From Stramenopiles sp. TOSAG23-2 (Eukaryota > Sar), in the NCBI GenBank assembly GCA_900128395.1, contig LT649272.1, positions 1 through 49,631 of the forward strand: DNA of 49,631 bases, written 5' to 3'. A program made the position numbers and the translations under genes. This document shows, piece by piece, positions 19,574 to 27,482 of the stretch; position 1 is the first letter of the stretch; every line of letters begins with the position of its first letter. The notes beneath the pieces were generated by a model, which was not told where the DNA came from, made no database searches, and saw only the letters and a list, made by a program, of their open reading frames with translations.

Positions 19574-19818
19574 ACATATGAGTAAGAGAAAAACACATAT
19601 ATATTTAATTATATGCAGCTATATAGTGTGCAATTATTAGGATGTGATGATATATTTTTACACAATTGTAAATCGCTAAATAATAATGATTGAATAAATG
19701 TTTATCATCACTGATGATATTGGGAGATGATAGAGATGGAAGTTGAACGGATGAGAGCCAATTGAAGGTATGACATAGGAGAGGATACTTCATTCTATTT
19801 TCAAAATGTTTTCCAACT
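19372..19818. repeat. Direct repeat copy 2 (ABC 5' end and promoter)
   Basis: About 447 bp, about 95% like 16703-17112 by eye. The main difference is an AT microsatellite of about 25 bp (19548-19573) plus a short insert near 19575-19600. The similarity ends at TTTTCCAACT on the right and AAATAATGG on the left. Confidence 0.93.
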
Positions 19819-20206
19819 ACTTTTAATCTTTTAATTCATTTAATAAGTTCAATAAGGCACTAAGGGTTAAGGGTTGGTTTGGATGAATTTTTTTTTAGTT
19901 ATATATGTTAGTATATAGGTATTATTTATACTTAGTTTAATCAACACTACCACAAATCTCGCTAACACTAATTTTAAGAGGATGAGGCTCTAAACCCTTG
20001 GTACGGCTGATTATATATATTTCAGACTATGGAAAAGTCGAAAAGTCTATATGGACCTATCGATTAATTTCAGACACCATAAAATGTTTTTGACGAACTA
20101 CGAACAATGCAAAATTATGCTTTTTAATATATATAATATAAAAATGTTTTTTCTTTTAATTTATAATATATATATATTGTAAATTTACGCGTTTTAATTT
20201 ACGGGT
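19819..20206. other. Intergenic region, nothing recognised
   Basis: AT-rich spacer between the repeat copy and the 3' side of the SEA-like secreted gene. No coding frame of note. Confidence 0.5.
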
Positions 20207-20291
20207 TCATATTAAGTACGCTTCGTACAGCAGTGACTGTCGCCTCCACTTTGGCAACCCCCTGTTCTCATTTCTTTGTACACTACATTTT

Positions 20292-21190
20292 TTACGGCGC
20301 TGCACACTGTGACAATTGTTGGCAATCCCAACCCCAATCATTATGTTTTGCCATTTCGCACATTTCCCGCATATTAGAATATGCAACAATACATTTTCCA
20401 TTTACCATTTTTGTCCCTGCCCCACAGAATCTACTCGAATCTCCACCATGTTCATTTGGGGCTGCTGTTGTATGAGTATGTGTTGGAATATGCCATTGCG
20501 TCGTTACATCTTGCGGTACAGACGATGTTATCTTTACAGAAGGTGCACGTGGTGTAACGGTTACAGCCTTCCCTGTTGCAGTAGAAACTTTTGACTTTAA
20601 CTCATTTGCAAATGTAGGTGATTCCATTTTTGATGTCAAGACGGATGCGGAGGTTGCATCTGCCACTATTACTTCATACACAATAATAAGTTTTTTAGCA
20701 AGTAATCTTCTTCGTCTTCTTTGATCAACTTCAGTAATTGAAATTATACTAACATCAGATTGTGCTACACCTAGGGATAACGCAATGTCACTTGTAATTG
20801 CATCGCTATTGCTTTTAGCATCTTCTTCTGAAATACCAGTGAATGACAATTCCTGTGTCACAGTAACATGAACCCGTAGATTTGGTGGTGCTGTTGTATG
20901 CATATGCGATGGACGATGCCACTTTGTTGTCACTCGCATTGGTGGTGCTGTTGTATGCATATGCGATGGAACATGCCACTTTGTTGTCACTCGCATTGGT
21001 GGCACATATGTAGCAGCTGTAGTCATTCTCATCGTCGGGGTGCCAGTCGTCGTATGTTGCTGGTGTGTATGATCCAAATTTTGACATGCCGACCATGCAT
21101 CACAATCTCTTGGATGTCCTTCTCGACCACATCCAGCTGCCATTGCTGCAGAGCAAGCTGTCTCACATTCTCTAGCTTGTCTTATTTCTT
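20292..21190 (-). CDS. Secreted or surface protein with SEA-like domain and Thr/His repeats, 5' partial
   Basis: The minus-strand frame is open from about 21190 to a TAA at 20292. The N-terminal part holds a Cys-rich block (CETACSAAMAAGCGREGH), then two 19-residue repeats with MRVTTKWHxPSHMHTTAPP. A central domain of about 110 residues (VTVTQELSFTGIS ... DVSIISI ... RRRRRLLA ... IVYEVIVADA) follows. This domain resembles a SEA/ferredoxin-like module common in surface proteins of stramenopiles and haptophytes, where an Arg-rich loop precedes a hydrophobic strand. A Cys-rich tail with DVTTQWHIPTHTHTTA and five or more Cys ends the protein. A stop in frame upstream at about 21200 and AG acceptors nearby mean that the first exon(s), probably with a signal peptide, were not found. 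The ATG at 21143 is probably not the true start. Confidence 0.6.
20884..20997. repeat. 57-bp coding tandem repeat, two units
   Basis: Units 20884-20940 and 20941-20997 differ at only two or three bases. Each encodes a 19-residue Thr/His/Pro/Met module of the secreted protein. A third, diverged module lies near the C terminus (about 20460-20510). Confidence 0.9.
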
Positions 21191-22028
21191 TCTTTCGAGC
21201 AGAAATATATTATGTTGTTATAATCTAAAAAAAATACACTTGGATAATCATATATGATAATATGTTTTTGTAGTCGTCTATATGGTTGATTAGTTCATCT
21301 CTTTACGCATGTGTACATAGATGTCTAGTATCTTTTTTTTGCAATAATAAATTGAAAACTATAACAATCTGGCAATGCTGATTGGGCCTATTATAATATC
21401 ATTTTATAAAAATCATGTGTCGATTTCAGAAAAATCACTTGGCTTTGTCGTAAGTTTTTTTCTTTTTTTCTTTTCCTTTTCCCATACTGTTTCCCTGCTC
21501 TGCGATTACTACGTCTGGTCACAAATTTCAATTATTGTGATAATACATTTTTTCAAATATATCTGGAGACCTATATCAAAAGTTATAACACTACTAAATC
21601 ATGACATGGAGTATACATAAACAGCGGCCGAGAAATGAATTAAGGTACTTTTGAAATTGTTTTTTGTGTCTAATGGGCTTTTTTTTTTGTTTTAGATCCA
21701 ACAAAACTTTTTTGAGAAAGATACTGCAATGCTATTCCCATACTAATTAAAAACGAATTATTTCTTCAATTTGCAATTTATATCCTTTACAATCTGATAG
21801 CTATTTATACTTGGTAGTATATAATATAAATTTCAAATTTATATTTTGAATATATATATAGAATAGATGCAATAGATGTATCGATAGATACAACCCACAA
21901 CGTTTTGCAAAGAAAGAAACAGCAAATCAATCAAAACAACATTAACCAACCAAAAACATTATTATTTGCAAAACGTTATTAAACAAGATCACTTTATTCA
22001 AATACATTTTTAAATAAATAAAAAAAAA
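21191..22028. other. Intergenic region and 5' leader of the next gene
   Basis: No confident exon. A plus-strand GTAAGT follows CACTTGGCTTTGTC at about 21449 but no partner exon is evident. The leader of the gene at 22029 contains a 13-bp perfect inverted repeat (21899-21911 and 21965-21977). Confidence 0.4.
21899..21977 (+). promoter_or_regulatory. Hairpin-forming inverted repeat in 5' leader
   Basis: AACGTTTTGCAAA at 21899-21911 is the exact reverse complement of TTTGCAAAACGTT at 21965-21977. The 53-base spacer is A/C-rich (few G), and the pair ends 51 bases before the start codon at 22029. It could be an RNA hairpin in the leader or a pair of binding sites on DNA. The function is inference. 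Confidence 0.5.
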
Positions 22029-22954
22029 ATGGTAAGCGTAAAAACGATATTAAATGTAGAAGTATATTGGAACTTATTTTATTTCATCATGCTTTCGTTC
22101 TTCGTAAGTAAAATACTATTCCCCTAAACCTAAAAAAGGTATGCTCTCTAACATATCACTCATTCATACGCTATGCTCTATAGACGGACAAATTAGCAGA
22201 AGGTTACAATCTTGAATCTGTTTCAAAAGATCCACATGTTTTAGCCATGATGAAAGGCATGGGTGCGATGTTCTTCACACTTTCTCATTCATCAAGCATT
22301 GCGAACAGAATCGATGATAAAAGAACACAATCTATCACAGCTTTCACGAACTTTCTGGTACATGCAGGTTTTTTAATTGTATGCTACTTCGATATGCAAG
22401 ATTTCGCTAAAATGGGTGCACCAGTGACTGGGGTATATGTTAACATTGCTATGAACTGTGTTTTAGCATACTTTAATTATGAAGCATGGAAAGAAACCGG
22501 GTCGATTATGGCAAAAATGCCACCATTCTCTGGTCAATCAAGTATGACAAACTGCTTAAGATTAAATTCTGGAATGTGTTTGGTATTTGGTTTATGGGCC
22601 TTAGCAGCACCTGATACCATGCTTGAGCAATATTTCAATGGAGCACCTACTAGTGGAGATAATGGTATTATGTTGAAAGTAATCATGCGTACTTTTGGGT
22701 ACTTCTTACTTGGCGCGGTATTAAAGAACGGTGCTATGATTACTTGTGGTAACGCAGATGCTGAATATTATGCAGTACGAGGCAGTGCAATGTACTGGTT
22801 CTTCTGTTGTGGTTCATTAACACAAGCTCATTTCATGAAAAATATTTGGAAAGAAGAAGCTTATATGATGAATGTTGTTATGCAATTTGGTATGTTCTTC
22901 TATGCTGCCACTGTAATGATTGACGAAGATAATAAATCTTTAAAAGAAGATTAA
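22029..22954 (+). CDS. Multi-pass membrane protein, one intron, family unknown
   Basis: Exon 1 is 22029-22103 and exon 2 is 22184-22954, with an 80-nt intron (GTAAGT ... CTCTAAC ... CTATAG) in phase 0. The product is about 281 residues. It has about six to seven hydrophobic segments, with MMKGMGAMFFTLSHSSSIA and IMRTFGYFLLGAVLKNGAMI as paired N- and C-half motifs, which suggests an old internal duplication. It ends in a charged cytosolic tail (DEDNKSLKED). A second potential donor (GTAAGC) directly follows the ATG, also phase 0. Using it would skip the first hydrophobic stretch (ILNVEVYWNLFYFIMLSFF). I do not recognise the family. Confidence 0.75.
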
Positions 22955-23982
22955 AAAAGGAGGAATAAAAAATATATGCGGTGCCCCATTAAGATAGTAT
23001 CTATGACATATTATTAGTAGATATTATAGTGTAGGCGGCATTTATATATATATTTATAAATTCGAAATAAATCGGCATATCATATCATTAAATATATATA
23101 TATATATTTATGATACTGGTATATAAAATGTTTTTCGCGTTTTGGTTTTTATTTAAATATTTAGCTTTGAAGATTTTTTCAACATTTCATCAAGAAGATG
23201 TGGCGATGAATAGAATATGTTCATTTTAAAAGTAAGATAGCGTAAAAAGAGGTCTCTCATTAAGTGTGTGTGGTGTGGAAGGTAGATGCGCTCCAGCGTG
23301 TAAAATGGAATGAGTCCATCAATTCATATAATATTTATAAAATAAAATATTTATACGATTCGTAAAAAAAAGTACTCGTATGCATTACAGTATCATAATA
23401 AATTTACAGCGTGTGTGTGTAATTTTTATGTTTTTCACTTCTCTGCGCTGCTGGTTATAGTACGTACAGATGTACTCGTAATATAATATTTAAAAATTAA
23501 AAATAGAATTTTTTACCACATGAAATGAAATATGATATGATAATTATATGATATTTTTTACCGACACACATCTAATTTTTCTTTTAAATTCTCGTCTCGT
23601 GTATATAAAAAAAACAAAAAATATTTTTATATATACACTCTTTCACTCTTTCCTCTCCTCTCTTGACACCTTGCGTTGCTTTGCCTCATCATGTATTTCA
23701 TGTCAATATCTGAATCACGATCATTAAATTTCATTTTTATATATGCATGTATATATAATATTATCATATCATATGATATATCTCATTCATATATAAATAT
23801 CAGTATAAAAAGAGTCTTCTACTTTATGCCCATACCATTTTATATTAATACATTCTTCATTTTTCAAAGAGAATACTTTGTCGACTTTGTAATTTACGTT
23901 TGTTTGCGGGGACTTTGGAGATATCATATATAAACATACCACTATATATATTTATATGTATATATATATGTACGGTATTTAA
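22955..23982. other. 1-kb intergenic region, no gene recognised
   Basis: 3' flank of the membrane protein gene and 3' flank of the MLF-like gene. AT-rich with TA runs (23092-23110, 23952-23970), a short TG run (23410-23421) and CGTA-type motifs (about 23357, 23376 and 23461-23481). Short open frames lack ATG context or sensible composition. Confidence 0.45.
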
Positions 23983-24783
23983 TTAATATCCACTATTGCG
24001 ACTACTACTACTTCTGGAGCTACTATTGGAGAGAAATCTCCCTCTTGCTAGATTCCGTTCTTCATTATTATTACCATTCAATCTTCTACTTCTGCTGTTA
24101 CCATCATCATTATTTAACATTCGATTATTATTAAAATCGTTTCTTCCTCTTCTTCCTTCACCTCCCATAATTGATCGCATATCATTACTTGTTCTACGAC
24201 TAAAATTATTCAATGCCTTCCTACCACCGTGCTGTTTCCATTGTTGATTAAAGTCGGATTCATTATCTGGATCCATACCTGTAAACATTTTCGTAGTCGT
24301 TTCTTTATGTGAACCCCGTGTCCGTTCTTTCACTACTTTTGTCCCACGATCTCCGATGGTACGTTCCCATCCAACTTTATCCAATCCAGCATTATTTGAA
24401 TATGCTTGCTTTGTTTGACTGATACGTTCACCGCTAGCATTTGTTGATTGGGATTCAGAGGTATACCGTTGCATTTTCCCATCTGGACCTCGAGACATAG
24501 ACATAACGGAAGAGGAAGAATAAAATGTACCGTTTCCATCTCCACCACCACCGCGTTGCATATCTTTCATCATATCATCCATTCGTTGCATCATGCCTCC
24601 TCCTATATTGCCAAATCCACCACGCCCATTAAAAAATGGATCATCTTCAAACAACGATAGCATTCCACCTCCCATCATATCATTTCTTCCACGTCGTTGT
24701 TGGTTATTATTGTTTCCATTATTATTGTTATTACCACGCCTTCGCCTATTATTGCCTTCTCCAAAAAAATCATCATCAAACAT
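23983..24783 (-). CDS. Myeloid leukemia factor (MLF) family-like protein
   Basis: 266 residues from ATG 24783 (MFDDDFFGEGN). An earlier in-frame ATG at 24813 precedes a poly-Lys run encoded by an A-tract and is less likely. The N terminus is Asn/Arg-rich, then SLFEDDPFFN and a Gly/Met-rich stretch. The MLF-type core (about 80-200) has SSSVMSMSRGPDGKMQRYTS, ISQTKQAYSNNAGLDKVGWE, RTIGDRGTKVVKERTRGS and FNQQWKQHGG. The tail is Asn/Arg/Ser-rich. MLF proteins are adaptor-like proteins that bind 14-3-3/HSP70 and move between nucleus and cytosol. The low-complexity ends are typical for this genome. Confidence 0.8.
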   Translation of the reverse strand: MFDDDFFGEGNNRRRRGNNNNNGNNNNQQRRGRNDMMGGGMLSLFEDDPFFNGRGGFGNIGGGMMQRMDDMMKDMQRGGGGDGNGTFYSSSSVMSMSRGPDGKMQRYTSESQSTNASGERISQTKQAYSNNAGLDKVGWERTIGDRGTKVVKERTRGSHKETTTKMFTGMDPDNESDFNQQWKQHGGRKALNNFSRRTSNDMRSIMGGEGRRGRNDFNNNRMLNNDDGNSRSRRLNGNNNEERNLARGRFLSNSSSRSSSSRNSGY

Positions 24784-25367
24784 TTTCACACTTTTTTTTT
24801 TTTTTTTCTTCAATTATAATATAAATGCGATAGATAAATAATACCAAAAAAAAAAAAGAAATCAAGATAAGAATAGATATAAGAACGTAGTGATATGTAT
24901 CAAAAGTAATTGTTGCCTTTTCTTACTCAAAATGTCATATATACACAAACACAGAGTTCTTCTATATATATTATTTTGTATTTTTTTTTAGTGAAATTAC
25001 GATTTAATATAATTCAATACTGTGTAGTGTTATTTTGTTATTATTCTTTGTGCCTTTTTACTTATAATGAATATAATAACGTTTTGCATCACAAAAGCTT
25101 CTGGAAGGTTGGTACATTGTTGGATTCTTACTATTAATATTATACTCGGTATGAAAGCATTTTTAACACTATTCATAATATAGAAAATATCTTGATTAAA
25201 TGGTATATTGTTCGGATATTTTTTCCTAGTGCGATAATTGAATTATTTGATATTTTGGATTTTTTCCAGTTGATGTTTGATAGGAATATGTTGTACTTAA
25301 ACACAACAACATTACGAAAAATTGGAAATGAGATTAATTTAAAATTTTTAGTGGATTTCAAAATGGT
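24784..25367. other. Intergenic region upstream of the MLF-like gene
   Basis: Poly-A/T tracts near 24790-24860 mark the leader of the MLF-like gene. Otherwise AT-rich with no coding signal. Confidence 0.45.
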
Positions 25368-25558
25368 AGTTAATTTAAGTACTAATTTAGTATACTAATT
25401 ATATTTGATAGAGAGGTATTGGATATTACAAAAAATCGGATATTCTTGTTTATTCATCAAAATAACAATTGGATATTTTTAGATTTTTTGTAATATCCAA
25501 TACCTCTCTCTATCAAACATACATACATTAGTATACTAAATTAGTACTTAAATTAACT
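25368..25558. mobile_element. Fold-back (inverted-repeat) element 1
   Basis: Left arm 25368-25437 and right arm 25482-25558 are near-perfect reverse complements (about 70 bp, with a few small indels) around a loop of about 44 bases. Outer ends are AGTTAATTTAAGTACTAATT and its complement; the inner block contains TATTGGATATTACAAAAAAT. There is no ORF. It is consistent with a MITE or fold-back element, or a hairpin RNA locus. Confidence 0.7.
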
Positions 25559-25616
25559 TTGCCAGTTAAGGATTACGAGGTACATACCATTTCTTACGCA
25601 GGAGAAAAAAGAAATT

Positions 25617-25744
25617 CATACTTTTTTTAAAATATTATAAGTATGAATTCGGTATACTAATATTCCAATTTGACCAAAAATCACATTGGTAGGAATGTCA
25701 GTATACCAAAATTCATACTTATAATATTTTTTAAAAAAAGTATG
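25617..25744. mobile_element. Fold-back (inverted-repeat) element 2
   Basis: The left arm 25617-25658 (CATACTTTTTTTAAAA...GGTATACT) pairs with 25700-25744, interrupted only by small bulges. The loop of about 41 bases itself contains a weaker inverted pair (ATTCCAAT / ATTGGTAGGAAT). Each arm also holds a nested TTCATACTT / AAGTATGAA inverted repeat. It lies 58 bp from element 1 but has different arm sequence. Confidence 0.7.
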
Positions 25745-25984
25745 ACACCTTGGCGTTTCATTTCTTATGAATTTTGTCATCTTAATCTATTTTTATATCT
25801 ATACATGTTAGTATATGACCACATGGACAGTTTTGACACGGTTGCACGGTATAGAGGGAGCACTGTTATTGGTAGAATTATATGATGTTAATTTTGGAAT
25901 TTTTGATTTTATTCCTATATATATAATGTACAATGATATTATGTTTCCGAATCGATTAGATCACATTCATATCCGTAATGTGTA

Positions 25985-26008
25985 CCCCCCCCCCCCCCCC
26001 CCCCCCCC
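25985..26008. repeat. C24 homopolymer followed by AT repeat
   Basis: Twenty-four consecutive C on the plus strand (G on the minus strand), flanked by an (AT)n run. This is exceptional in such AT-rich DNA. It lies about 245 bases upstream of the secreted-protein gene at 26254 and might form i-motif/G-quadruplex structures. Confidence 0.9.
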
Positions 26009-26090
26009 ATATATATATATATATTTATATCCGGATATATAGATATAAAAGTTGTGTATAGAGGGACATATTGTATGATCTTATAACAAA

Positions 26091-26240
26091 CAAGAAAAGG
26101 TGTGGGATATATAAGATATATAATATAAATATAAAAGAACAACCCAAAGAAGAATTTAAACTTTAAAACAAGAAAAGGTGAGATATATAAGATATATAAA
26201 TACAACAGAACAATCCAAAGAAGAATTAAAACTTTTAAAG
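26091..26240. repeat. Imperfect 78-bp tandem duplication in 5' leader
   Basis: The block starting CAAGAAAAGGTG at 26091 is repeated at 26169 with modest divergence, through AAGAAGAATT(T)AAA. The second copy ends about 14 bases before the start codon of the next gene. Each copy contains AG|GTG. Confidence 0.8.
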
Positions 26241-26253
26241 ATATATTTTGATC

Positions 26254-26925
26254 ATGAACACAAAAATGAAGCTTATCATACTCTTTCTAACTTGTCTCAC
26301 CCCCGCTGCCGCTTGGTGGAAAGACATGCCTGTGTGTTATGCCCCGGCCGAGAAGTTCATGGAGAACAACGGGAATCATTTCTTGTTTAGGGAGCTTACA
26401 CGGCTCGCAATCCCATGCAATTGCCCCTGGGGAAAAATTTGCTCATCAAACCATCCTAGAGGTGCTCAATATAACACTCAACAGCTGAAGGATTTTTATG
26501 GTATGCAAAAAACTACTCATGCATGCTATCCAGGTGACTGCGATGCCGCCAAAACAGAAATGCCACAGCCTGATCCAACGTGGGATAAAGGTCAATATGA
26601 AATCTGTAGTGCTAAATTTGATCAGGATGCTGGTAATGCTTTTTTTTGGGCTGCTATCTCATATGGTGTACAGTGCAAGTGTAAGTGGAGTGATGTGTGC
26701 ACTAACCCCAACCCCAATGGTGCACAATATAACTCTTGGACGCTTCAGACTGGGAGCTCGATGAAAGGCTACTGTACAGGAAAGAAAGGGACGGAGCCAT
26801 GCCAGGACAAAGGAGCATTTGAGGAGGCGAAAAAGGCAGAGGAAGATGATTTGGGCATGGCAGCGACCGCGACCACTAGCCTGACAGCCATAGTTTTGGC
26901 AGGTGTCGGGGCGGCATTGATGTAA
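26254..26925 (+). CDS. Secreted Cys-rich protein, probably GPI-anchored
   Basis: 223 residues from ATG 26254 (MNTKMKLIILFLTCLTPAAA is a clear signal peptide, cleavage near AAA|WW). The mature part has two related Cys-rich units. Each has a Trp-containing CxC segment and a GAQYN motif (CNCPWGKICSSNHPRGAQYN and CKCKWSDVCTNPNPNGAQYN). The C terminus is small-residue rich and hydrophobic with no charged tail (TTSLTAIVLAGVGAALM), typical of GPI-attachment signals. Paired Cys spacing suggests disulfide-bonded extracellular domains. Codons are noticeably richer in G and C than in neighbouring genes. No known family recognised; cell surface or extracellular location is a firm inference, function unknown. 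Confidence 0.8.
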   Translation: MNTKMKLIILFLTCLTPAAAWWKDMPVCYAPAEKFMENNGNHFLFRELTRLAIPCNCPWGKICSSNHPRGAQYNTQQLKDFYGMQKTTHACYPGDCDAAKTEMPQPDPTWDKGQYEICSAKFDQDAGNAFFWAAISYGVQCKCKWSDVCTNPNPNGAQYNSWTLQTGSSMKGYCTGKKGTEPCQDKGAFEEAKKAEEDDLGMAATATTSLTAIVLAGVGAALM

Positions 26926-27482
26926 ATTGTAATTTAGCATTTTGGTCAAGTGAAACGAAATGAAATGCCCCAGTAATCAATTATCCCACAGCAACCCTAT
27001 CACACCTGCAGTGTGGCACTTGTTTTATATGGACTCTCTGGCCAGTCCTAATTTGAAGTGAAAAAGAAAAGCAAAAATTATACGCACGTTCATATTAAAT
27101 ATTTTATTCTTCATAAAAAGAAAGACAGGAGATTCAAAATCAATCAGCGTCAATACGAAAAGGTAATGTGTATACAAATGTAAAACCAAGACGAAGATAA
27201 ATATTAAAAGGAAGCGGCAAGTTCAATCATATTCATAAAAAAAAAACATAATTTAATATATATATATATATAATATATTTGCTATATATGTGTACTTAAA
27301 TTTTTAATTTTTAGTTTTTACATTAGGAGCGTTCTGGTTCATTCGTCACATTTGACTACACACGCGCAAATTAATATATATAAAATATGATACGCGTATA
27401 TTTTTAGTCTCTAGATCCTCTATGCATAGATATTATACAAACCTACACACACTATCGCAGTGCATTATACTGCACAACTTTT
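26926..27482. other. Intergenic region between convergent genes
   Basis: No gene. It contains 3' UTR-like AT-rich sequence and a TA run at about 27256-27275. Confidence 0.5.

Noticed and set aside
20207-20401. Separate minus-strand ORF downstream of the SEA-like gene
   Set aside because: It overlaps the real frame and the composition is not protein-like; the Cys-rich C terminus ends naturally at 20292.
23676-23933. Plus-strand open frame rich in Ile/Tyr/Phe
   Set aside because: It lacks an ATG at its start, is AT-driven low complexity and has no homology pattern.
25368-25744. Fold-backs as a CRISPR array
   Set aside because: They are inverted, not direct repeats, there is no regular spacing, and the context is eukaryotic.
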